From Rhodocyclaceae bacterium (GTDB lineage Bacteria; Pseudomonadota; Gammaproteobacteria; Burkholderiales; Rhodocyclaceae): DNA of 5,539 bases. The stretch spans positions 1 through 5,539 of the forward strand of contig JADLGU010000364.1 in the NCBI GenBank assembly GCA_020849155.1. The letters are read 5' to 3'. Within the stretch, counting starts at the first letter, position 1, and the number at the start of each line of letters is the position of its first letter. The translations under genes were made by a program, and so were the position numbers. This document shows positions 1-4,940 of this stretch, one piece after another. A model generated the notes under the pieces. That model did not search any database. It was given only the letters and a program-made list of their open reading frames with translations, and was not told the origin of the DNA.

Positions 1-707
1 CGGGCGAAATCGATGCCGTCGCGCGAGGCGAAGCCGTGGCTGAGGGCGATGCGCCCGTCGACGCCGACCGGCAGCGGCCCGTGCCACTGCCGCACCACGT
101 AGTCGTGGCGCAGGCGCGCGCCGCGGTTCTCGCCGGCCGCGACGTCGCTGCCAAGCCCGTTCTCGTACAGGACCAGATAGGCTTCGCTGCGCCCCTTGCG
201 CGGCAGCACCTCGCCGGTCAGCCGGGCGCGCCAGCCCTCCGCCGCGCTGCCCGCCACGGCCAGCGCCAGTTTCGCCTGGAGCGGCCGGGCGGCCTGGCGG
301 CGCACGGCCTCGTCGAAGGCGGCGGGGCTGTGCCAGGCGCGGAAGTCGCGCCCGTCGAGCATCACCTGCGGCGTGTAGACCACCCTGCCGCCGCCGCGGG
401 CGACCATCTCGCGCTGACGCTGGGCGAAGCGCGCCTGGGCATAGCGGTCGCGCCAGCCGATGTAGTCCCAGTAGTCGACATGCAGCGCCAGCGGCACGAC
501 GCGGCCGGGAGCGAGCCGCGACAGCCAGCGGTCCGCCGGCGGGCAGCTGCTGCAGCCTTCCGAGGTGTACAGCTCGACCAGCGGCACGGTGGCGGTTTCG
601 GCGCGGGCGACGCACTCGGCGTGCGCTGGGACGGCGGCCAGCGCGGCGGCGGCAAAAGTCAGTCTCCGCAGCACGGCGAATGGGCGTCGGCGTGACAGGG
701 TCGGCAT
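1..707 (-). CDS. Secreted DUF1223 thioredoxin-like protein (3' end outside window)
   Basis: The reading frame starts with ATG at 707 and stays open to the window edge, giving about 235 residues, so the C-terminus is missing. The first 30 residues form a signal peptide: Arg-rich start, hydrophobic Ala/Leu core, and an Ala-His-Ala cleavage site before Glu31. The mature protein opens with VPLVELYTSEGCSSCPPAD (residues 41-59), the hallmark of DUF1223, with a thioredoxin-style CxxC at Cys52/Cys55. The later ENRG...LRHDYVVR stretch also fits this family. DUF1223 proteins are predicted periplasmic thioredoxin-fold proteins of uncertain function. The gene begins 43 bases after the anti-sigma stop, same strand, with only a weak GAAGG ribosome site, so it is probably the last visible gene of the hvf/sigma operon. 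A thiol-disulfide or metal-handling role next to a Cys-containing metallophore is inference. The family call is confident; the function is not. Confidence 0.85.
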   Translation of the reverse strand, partial: MPTLSRRRPFAVLRRLTFAAAALAAVPAHAECVARAETATVPLVELYTSEGCSSCPPADRWLSRLAPGRVVPLALHVDYWDYIGWRDRYAQARFAQRQREMVARGGGRVVYTPQVMLDGRDFRAWHSPAAFDEAVRRQAARPLQAKLALAVAGSAAEGWRARLTGEVLPRKGRSEAYLVLYENGLGSDVAAGENRGARLRHDYVVRQWHGPLPVGVDGRIALSHGFASRDGIDFA

Positions 708-750
708 CAGCGGAGGGCCTTCGGCGTGGGTGGGCGGCGCACGTCCGGCC

Positions 751-1446
751 TCAGCCGCGCCAGCGCACGCGCTGGCGGACGAGCCGGTCCGCCTTCGCCA
801 GGTTGTCGGGCGAATCGGCGATGACGGCGTAGAAGCCCTGGCCGCCCGGGCGGGCGATGGCGTTCCAGCCGCCGACCTGCGCCTGTTCGGCGCCGGCCTT
901 CATGCGCTTGGCCGGAATCAGGATCAGCGTCGCCAGTTGCCCCGCTTCGTTCTCGAAGACGATGTGCCAGCCGGTGCCCTCCGGCACCGGGCAGAGCTTC
1001 ATGTAGCGGACGGTGCCGAGGGACGCCTGCAGCTCGCCGCCGAAGTTGTGCAGCACGCTGCGGAACAGCTGCGGGTCGGCCAGCCGGGTGGTGGTGAAGG
1101 ATTCCGGCTCGTGCATGACGTGCTCGATGGCCAGCCGCGCGTATTCCTGCGAGGCGAAGTCCTTCCATTGCCGGAAGCCGAAAGTCAGCGTCACCAGCAC
1201 GGTGGCGGCCATCGCCCACAGGCGCGGCGCGAAGCGGGTACCGGTCTTGCGGCGCAGGACGATGCGCTCGGCGAGGCCCTCCGGCACCGGCACGGCGAGG
1301 ACGCCGGCGAGGCGCTCCTCGTTTTCGTTGATCTCGGCGGCGAAGAGCCGGCAGGCGGCGCATTCATTCAGATGCGCCGCGGCTTCGGAAGAGAGGCGGC
1401 GCGGGTCGGCAAGTTTCTCGCGGCGGAATTCCAGGCAGTTGATCAT
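751..1446 (-). CDS. Membrane anti-sigma factor, ZAS-type zinc-binding motif, DUF3379-like
   Basis: A 231-residue protein whose ATG overlaps the TGA of the sigma gene by four bases (ATGA, 1443-1446), with a GAGGG ribosome site at 1454-1458. Residues 1-60 are cytoplasmic and carry His25-x3-Cys29-x2-Cys32, the zinc-associated anti-sigma signature that holds the sigma factor. One hydrophobic segment at about residues 75-91 should span the inner membrane. About 140 residues then lie in the periplasm, including the HVMHEPESF stretch and a single Cys in KLCPVPEG, and could sense the signal. The layout resembles DUF3379 proteins, which are typically found beside ECF sigma genes; that assignment is from memory of the family. 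The inferred role is to sequester the upstream-encoded sigma factor until a periplasmic signal releases it. Pairing with the sigma factor is strongly supported by the overlap; the signal is unknown. Confidence 0.85.
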   Translation of the reverse strand: MINCLEFRREKLADPRRLSSEAAAHLNECAACRLFAAEINENEERLAGVLAVPVPEGLAERIVLRRKTGTRFAPRLWAMAATVLVTLTFGFRQWKDFASQEYARLAIEHVMHEPESFTTTRLADPQLFRSVLHNFGGELQASLGTVRYMKLCPVPEGTGWHIVFENEAGQLATLILIPAKRMKAGAEQAQVGGWNAIARPGGQGFYAVIADSPDNLAKADRLVRQRVRWRG

Positions 1447-1949
1447 GGGGCCACCCTCGCTTTCGCGGGTTCGGATAGGTGCGCGCGCAGCGCCTGCCGC
1501 GCGCGGGTGAGGCGGGTCATCACCGCGCCTTCGGTGGTGCCGAGCATCTCGGCGATCTCCCTGCAGTCGTAGCCGCCCAGCACTTGCAGCACCAGCGGCT
1601 CGCGGTAGGCGGGCGGCAGTTCCCCGACGAGCTGCTCCAGTTCCAGGTGGTCGCCGGGGCGCTCGTGCGAGGGCAGTTCCAGATCCTGCGGATCGTCGTC
1701 GCTGATGTCGAGGCGCTTGCGTTCGTAGAGGCGGGCGCGCTCGTTCCTGAGGATCGTGATGAGCCAGGATTTCACGGCGCCGAGGTCCGCCAGGCTGTCC
1801 CAGTTCTTCCAGGCGCGGGCGAAGGTCTCCTGCACCAGCTCCTCGGCGACGAAGCGGTCGCGCGCCAGCCAGTAGGCGTAGCGGTACAGGTCGGCGCCGT
1901 AGGCGCGCGCGGCCTGGTCGAACTGGCGCTGGCGGAAAGGGTTGAACAT
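1443..1949 (-). CDS. ECF-type RNA polymerase sigma factor
   Basis: A 168-residue protein of normal ECF (group IV) size. Region 2 spans about residues 18-75, with the core-binding helix around VAEELVQETFARAWKNW (34-50) and the conserved VKSWLITILRNE (59-70). Region 4 spans about 104-157, with LPPAYREPLVLQ, then the helix-turn-helix YDCREIAEMLGTTEGAVMTR (127-146). The start is fixed: the stop of the DoxX gene lies in the same frame 24 bases upstream and no other start codon falls between. There is no clear Shine-Dalgarno, so translation may depend on readthrough from the upstream gene. It lies inside the metallophore operon, upstream of its anti-sigma gene, and probably directs RNA polymerase to the hvfA promoter and so to itself. 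Caulobacter SigF, which controls a comparable DUF692/DUF2063 operon, is a known precedent. The ECF subgroup was not determined. Confidence 0.95.
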   Translation of the reverse strand: MFNPFRQRQFDQAARAYGADLYRYAYWLARDRFVAEELVQETFARAWKNWDSLADLGAVKSWLITILRNERARLYERKRLDISDDDPQDLELPSHERPGDHLELEQLVGELPPAYREPLVLQVLGGYDCREIAEMLGTTEGAVMTRLTRARQALRAHLSEPAKARVAP

Positions 1950-1973
1950 GGCGCTGTTTACTGTGCCAAAGAA

Positions 1974-2507
1974 TCAGGCGCCCGTCACGGCTGCAACGTT
2001 CGCCGGCCGCGGCGCCGGCCGGCGCGCCAGGCGGGCAATCCAGGCATCCAGGCTGAGCCGTCCCGGCCCCGTCAGGATCAGCGGCAGCAGCATGACGAGG
2101 AAGATCAGCGGCAGCTTGTAGTTGCCCTGCCCCTTGTCGGTGAGCGCGTAGCCCTGCGCCAGTTCCGCCAGCGTGTGCCACTCGGCCGGCCAGTGCACCG
2201 CGGCGATGGCGACGACGGTGAGGATGAAGAGCGAGGCCGAGAAGAAGCGCGTGCCGAAGCCGACCAGCAGCGCAATGCCGCCGGCCAGTTCGAACCAGGT
2301 TGCCAGCTGCCAGCTGATTTCCGGCGGCACGACGCTGAAGGGGAAGGGGAACTGGTCCTGGATGTCGCCGAACCAGTTCTCGCCGCGGAATTTCTCCAGG
2401 CCGGCCTCGAAATATTCCCAGGCGAGGATCAGGCGCAGGCCGAGCGGGGCGAGCCAGGCGCCGGCGCCGTCGAGCGCGGCGAGGATTCTGTGGGCGAGTT
2501 GCATCAT
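1974..2507 (-). CDS. hvfX: DoxX-family membrane protein of the Hvf metallophore operon
   Basis: A 177-residue inner-membrane protein with about four hydrophobic segments (near residues 18-34, 66-85, 88-104 and 130-147), as expected of DoxX/DoxD-like proteins. WEYFEAGLEKFRG (30-42) after the first helix and WFELAGGIALLVGFGTR (71-87) are typical of the family. The start is the first of two tandem ATGs: it overlaps the hvfC stop as ATGA (2504-2507) and has a GGAG ribosome site at 2515-2518, 7 bases away. DoxX-like proteins commonly accompany HvfABC and bufferin systems and have been named HvfX or HvfD; their exact role is unsettled, with membrane redox or copper handling proposed. The C-terminal 20 residues are Pro/Arg/Ala-rich and probably cytoplasmic. 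The family call is firm; the symbol rests on gene context. Confidence 0.88.
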   Translation of the reverse strand: MMQLAHRILAALDGAGAWLAPLGLRLILAWEYFEAGLEKFRGENWFGDIQDQFPFPFSVVPPEISWQLATWFELAGGIALLVGFGTRFFSASLFILTVVAIAAVHWPAEWHTLAELAQGYALTDKGQGNYKLPLIFLVMLLPLILTGPGRLSLDAWIARLARRPAPRPANVAAVTGA

Positions 2508-3250
2508 GATCGGGCTCCGTAAATGGCGCCGGCGGCGCGCAGTTCGCTGAGCACGGCGCTGGCGCCGGCAACCACGGCTTCGGGCTGTGGGTGGGAAAGT
2601 TCCGCCGCGATGCGCAGCGCGGCGGCGCGGCCCGTCGGCGCATCCTCCTGCAGCAGGGCGACCAGCCGCGCCGAGACGGGATTGAGTTCCATGAAGCCGA
2701 CCGTGTCGTCGGTGCGGCGGAACACCAGCAGGTGCGTCGCTGCCGGCTGGCGCGGACGGTGGGCGGGGCCGATCCTGTGCACCGGCCAGGCATAGGCGAG
2801 GCTCATCAGCGCCGGTGCCAGCACCGGGCGGTCGTCGAGCAGGTCGCCCTCCGCATCGCACGCCGGCGCGGGCGGCGCGTCCATGGTGTCGACCGCCAGT
2901 TCGGCCCATTCGTAGTGGGCGAGTTCCGCCAGCCAGGCCGGCTGTCCCTCGGCCATTTCCGTGAGGTAGCGCACGAACTCGCGCGGGATCTCGCGGTAGT
3001 GCGGCGTCAGGCAACGCCAGTCGCGGAAGAAGGCGCGCACCAGGCGCGGCCAGCGGCGCACGCCCAGCAGCGCGCGTGCCACCGGGAAGCAGGCGTTCAG
3101 GCTGTTTTCGATGTTGTTGTAGAGCAGCTCGTTGTAGAGGCCCATGCGGCGCGCCGGCACGCCGGCGGGGCGCGCCGCGCCGCGCGGGTCTCGCACGTGG
3201 CGCGCAAAGGCGAACTGGAAGCGCTGGAATTCGGGCAGCGGGGCATTCAT
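2504..3250 (-). CDS. hvfC: HvfC/BufC-like RiPP maturation partner (DUF2063)
   Basis: A 248-residue soluble protein. The N-terminal helical DUF2063 domain (about residues 1-100) is recognised from RMGLYNELLYNNIENSLNAC, FPVARALLG and REIPREFVRYL. The C-terminal half (about 105-245) resembles the second domain of NGO1945-type proteins, with an HLLVFRRTDDTVGFMELNP stretch. In characterised systems this protein works with the DUF692 enzyme, probably by binding the precursor peptide and presenting it for cysteine modification in the cytoplasm. The ATG overlaps the hvfB stop by four bases (3247-3250), which suggests coupled translation and near-equal production of the two partners; only a weak CAGG ribosome site precedes it. 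Length and motifs look complete. Confidence 0.92.
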   Translation of the reverse strand: MNAPLPEFQRFQFAFARHVRDPRGAARPAGVPARRMGLYNELLYNNIENSLNACFPVARALLGVRRWPRLVRAFFRDWRCLTPHYREIPREFVRYLTEMAEGQPAWLAELAHYEWAELAVDTMDAPPAPACDAEGDLLDDRPVLAPALMSLAYAWPVHRIGPAHRPRQPAATHLLVFRRTDDTVGFMELNPVSARLVALLQEDAPTGRAAALRIAAELSHPQPEAVVAGASAVLSELRAAGAIYGARS

Positions 3251-4098
3251 GATGCGGCCTGCAAAAAGTCAGTCCCTGCAACACGGCGCTGGATGTCGGC
3301 GATGACGCCGACTTCGGTGGCGAGTGTGTCGAGGGCGGGAATGTTGAAGTCCCGCTCGAGGCAGGTGGGCAGCGGGCCGCAGAGGGCGTAGGCCTCCTCG
3401 AGCAGCGCCCACACCGGGTCGATCACCGGCGCGCCGTGGGTGTCGACGACGAGGCCATCCGCCTCGACGTAGTGGCCGGCGACGTGGAGGTAGCAGGTGC
3501 GCGCGAGCGGCAGTTCGCGCAGGAAGGCGGACGGATCGAAGCCGTGGTTGATGCTGTTGACGTAGATGTTGTTCACATCGAGGTGCAGAAGGCAGTCGGC
3601 TTCCTCGATGACGGCGCGGATGAATTCGATCTCGTTCATCTCGGCGCCGGGCGGCGCGACGTAGTAGGAGGCATTCTCCAGGCCGATGCGCATGCCGAGG
3701 AGGTCTTGCGCGCGGCGCACCCGCTCAGCCGTCCACCGCACCGCCTCTTCCGTGAAGGGAATCGGCAGCAGGTCGTAGAGCTGGCCGTCGTCGCCGCACC
3801 AGGAAAGGTGCTCGGTGTACAGCGTCATGCCGTGCTCGCGCATGAAGCCCCTGATCCGCCGCAGCAGCGCCTCGTCGAGCGGCGCCGGGCCGCCGAGCGA
3901 GAGCGACAGGCCGTGGCAGGCGAAGGGATGGCGCTCGGTGAAGGCGCGCAAATCCTTCGCCGAGGCGCCGCCGATGCCGAGCCAGTTCTCCGGGGCGATC
4001 TCGAAGAAATCGATGTCGGCGGGAACCCCGCGCTTCAGGTCGGGGATGAGCTCCCGCCTGAAGCCGAGGCCGGCGCCGGAAATTGCGCGCGGTTTCAT
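3247..4098 (-). CDS. hvfB: HvfB/BufB-like multinuclear non-heme iron oxidase (DUF692) RiPP maturase
   Basis: A 283-residue enzyme predicted to be a TIM barrel of the DUF692/MNIO family, which uses an iron cluster and oxygen to convert precursor cysteines into oxazolone/thioamide-type groups. Family landmarks run in order: FFEIAPENWLG (31-41), HGLSLSLGG (62-70), TEHLSWCGDDG (95-105), RIGLENASYY (137-146), LLHLDVNNIYVN (170-181), YLHVAGHY (203-210), DTHGAP (219-224) and LERDFNIP (247-254). Candidate metal ligands by family analogy are His62, Glu96, Glu141, Asp174, His205, His209, His221 and Glu248, all present, so the enzyme looks intact. I chose the ATG at 4098, 8 bases after the hvfA stop; the in-frame ATG at 4146 would overlap hvfA and add a non-conserved Arg-rich leader. 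No strong ribosome site is visible at 4098, so coupling to hvfA translation is likely. Confidence 0.93.
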   Translation of the reverse strand: MKPRAISGAGLGFRRELIPDLKRGVPADIDFFEIAPENWLGIGGASAKDLRAFTERHPFACHGLSLSLGGPAPLDEALLRRIRGFMREHGMTLYTEHLSWCGDDGQLYDLLPIPFTEEAVRWTAERVRRAQDLLGMRIGLENASYYVAPPGAEMNEIEFIRAVIEEADCLLHLDVNNIYVNSINHGFDPSAFLRELPLARTCYLHVAGHYVEADGLVVDTHGAPVIDPVWALLEEAYALCGPLPTCLERDFNIPALDTLATEVGVIADIQRRVAGTDFLQAAS

Positions 4099-4106
4099 CG
4101 GGCGAC

Positions 4107-4400
4107 TTACTTCTTCTTGTCGCCGCCGCACTTCGCCTCGCCGCACTTGCCGTCCTTCTTCTTGTCGCCGGCGGCCTTCTTGTCGGCGCCGCAGTTGGCG
4201 TCCGTTTTCTTGTCGCCGCCGCAGGAACCATCCATCTTCTTGCCGTCCATCTTGGTATCGGCCTGGGCGAGTTGGTAGCCGGAGGAAAGCTGGCTGGCGG
4301 CGAAGGGGTTGTCGGCCGCGTGGGCGACCGGAGCGAGGGCGGCGGTGGCGGCGAAGGCGCTGCCGAGGGCGGCGGACATCAGGGTCTTGCTGGTTTTCAT
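4107..4400 (-). CDS. hvfA: HvfA-like secreted RiPP metallophore precursor
   Basis: A 97-residue precursor peptide. Residues 1-28 form a Sec-type signal peptide (Lys start, hydrophobic Ala/Leu core, Ala-His-Ala end). A conserved-looking segment NPFAASQLSSGYQLAQA (31-47) follows, typical of HvfA proteins. The tail from residue 48 is rich in Lys, Asp and Gly and holds all four cysteines, each followed by Gly: Cys60 (DGSCGG), Cys70 (DANCGA), Cys86 (DGKCGE) and Cys91 (EAKCGG). In the described HvfA family, Cys of repeated EGKCG motifs is modified by HvfB/HvfC and the product binds copper; here the motifs are degenerate versions. Two KMDG units (50-53, 55-58) precede the first Cys and may be decayed repeats. 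A strong AGGAG ribosome site fixes the start. As first gene of the operon it probably has the highest expression. Which cysteines are modified is unknown. Confidence 0.9.
   Translation of the reverse strand: MKTSKTLMSAALGSAFAATAALAPVAHAADNPFAASQLSSGYQLAQADTKMDGKKMDGSCGGDKKTDANCGADKKAAGDKKKDGKCGEAKCGGDKKK
4114..4223 (-). repeat. Internal DNA repeat coding for C-G-(G/A)-D-K-K units of hvfA
   Basis: The 17-base string TTCTTGTCGCCGCCGCA (plus-strand sense) occurs identically at 4114-4130 and 4207-4223. A copy with one mismatch lies at 4177-4193. They encode CGGDKK, CGGDKK and CGADKK respectively. The spacing is irregular, and the intervening DNA holds other Lys codon runs (4157-4170). This points to growth of the peptide tail by duplication followed by divergence. 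Confidence 0.75.
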
Positions 4401-4405
4401 TTCAT

Positions 4406-4412
4406 CTCTCCT
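4406..4412 (-). promoter_or_regulatory. Strong ribosome binding site of hvfA
   Basis: Reading on the minus strand, AGGAGAG ends 5 bases before the hvfA ATG; the AGGAG core at 4412-4408 has 7-base spacing. It is the strongest ribosome site in the window, consistent with the precursor being made in excess of its maturation enzymes, whose starts mostly rely on coupling. Confidence 0.8.
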
Positions 4413-4431
4413 GTTGAAGTTGGGGTGATCG

Positions 4432-4502
4432 GCATTTTTCGCCTCTCCCCGGAATAGACCGGGCCGCCCCCGTGAAACTTACAGGCTTAAAGCATTTTTT
4501 CT
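4432..4502. repeat. Imperfect direct repeat of GCATTTTT blocks in the hvfA-crcB divergent region
   Basis: On the plus strand, GCATTTTTC at 4432-4440 and GCATTTTTTC at 4492-4501 lie 60 bases apart. Each is followed within a few bases by a CTC/CCGG-containing stretch (CTCTCCCCGG and CTCCGGG). The two copies bracket the candidate ECF promoter. They could be paired regulator sites, or chance A/T tracts in GC-rich DNA. Confidence 0.35.
4453..4483 (-). promoter_or_regulatory. Candidate ECF-sigma promoter for the hvf operon
   Basis: On the minus strand, TGTAAGTTT (4483-4475) matches the ECF -35 pattern TGGAACTTT at seven of nine bases. After a 16-base spacer from the end of GTAAGTT (4476), GTCTATT (4459-4453) resembles an ECF -10 element. 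Transcription would start near 4447, giving a leader of about 47 bases before hvfA. No good sigma-70 promoter was seen on this strand. Control by the sigma factor encoded at 1443-1949 is inference from operon membership; it would make the operon self-activating once the anti-sigma factor lets go. A CCCGG/CCGGG inverted repeat (4448-4463) flanks the -10 element. Confidence 0.5.
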
Positions 4503-4525
4503 CCGGGCGGGCCGGCCCGGCGCGG

Positions 4526-4531
4526 TACAAT
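4526..4531 (+). promoter_or_regulatory. Candidate -10 element of crcB
   Basis: TACAAT matches the sigma-70 -10 consensus at five of six bases and lies 13 bases before the crcB ATG. A start near 4538 would leave only about 6-8 untranslated bases, and no Shine-Dalgarno is visible before the ATG, so the mRNA may be nearly leaderless. No recognisable -35 box exists; the expected -35/spacer DNA holds the perfect 12-base palindrome CGGGCCGGCCCG (4508-4519). Confidence 0.45.
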
Positions 4532-4544
4532 CTGGCCAAAATCC

Positions 4545-4937
4545 ATGACAAACATGAACTTGGGTGCATTTCTCGCTGTCGGCGGCGGCGCCGCGCTGGG
4601 CGCCTGGGCACGCTGGGGCCTCGGCGTCGCCCTCAATCCGCTGTTCCCGACCGTCCCGCTTGGCACGCTCGCGGCCAACCTCATCGGCGGCTACCTGGTC
4701 GGCTTCGCCGTGGCGCTGTTCCACCACCACGCCGGCCTGTCGCCCGAGCTGAAGCTCTTCCTCATCACCGGCTTCCTCGGCGGCCTGACGACCTTCTCGA
4801 CCTTCTCCGCCGAGGTGGTGGCGCTGATCGAGCGCGCGCAGTACGCCTGGGCGCTGGCGGCGGCGAGCGGGCACCTGATCGGCTCGCTGCTGATGACGGC
4901 GCTGGGCATCGCCACCTTCGTCGTTCTCGCCAAATGA
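4545..4937 (+). CDS. crcB: Fluoride efflux channel CrcB/Fluc
   Basis: A 130-residue inner-membrane protein of normal family length with four hydrophobic segments. It forms a dual-topology dimer in known members and lets fluoride leave the cytoplasm. Diagnostic residues are present: GGGAALGAWARWG (13-25) with Arg23, GTLAANLIGGYLVG (40-53) with the pore Asn45, and GFLGGLTTFSTFSAE (76-90), which carries the Phe pair (Phe84, Phe87) and the Thr/Ser polar track and central sodium-site region. An alternative ATG at 4554 would drop three residues; neither start has a Shine-Dalgarno. It is transcribed away from the hvf operon and followed closely by hrpA, so the two may be cotranscribed. I found no crcB-motif fluoride riboswitch upstream. 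Confidence 0.96.
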   Translation: MTNMNLGAFLAVGGGAALGAWARWGLGVALNPLFPTVPLGTLAANLIGGYLVGFAVALFHHHAGLSPELKLFLITGFLGGLTTFSTFSAEVVALIERAQYAWALAAASGHLIGSLLMTALGIATFVVLAK

Positions 4938-4940
4938 AAC

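Noticed and set aside
1950..1976. TTGGCAC sequence before the sigma gene as a sigma-54 promoter
   Set aside because: The -24 half fits, but the -12 half (TTGCA) is missing and the GG-GC spacing is off by one; a start there would also fall inside the coding sequence.
751..2793. A single 680-residue protein in the frame of the anti-sigma gene
   Set aside because: Only the last 231 residues resemble a real protein; the rest is an out-of-frame shadow of hvfC, hvfX and the sigma gene.
565..3391. Long plus-strand open frames (for example 565-1572, 1479-2522, 2591-3391) opposite the operon
   Set aside because: They are antisense to genes with clear family motifs, have low-complexity Ala/Arg/Gly composition and no recognisable domain. 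Such frames arise from GC-rich codon bias.
4099..4146. Upstream ATG for hvfB at 4146
   Set aside because: It would overlap hvfA by 40 bases and add 16 non-conserved residues; the 4098 ATG begins exactly at the conserved DUF692 N-terminus.
3436..4278. Plus-strand open frame of 280 codons antisense to hvfB/hvfA
   Set aside because: It mirrors the conserved hvfB coding strand, has no family resemblance, and ends in a repeat-like tail that is the antisense of the hvfA Lys codons.
4397..4405. Two-codon upstream reading frame (ATG AAA TGA) overlapping the hvfA start
   Set aside because: It is very short, lies within the normal ribosome-site spacing, and is most simply chance.
4401..4544. Fluoride riboswitch before crcB
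   Set aside because: The conserved GGCGAUGG-type start and pseudoknot partner sequences are not visible, and the likely start site lies only a few bases before the ATG.
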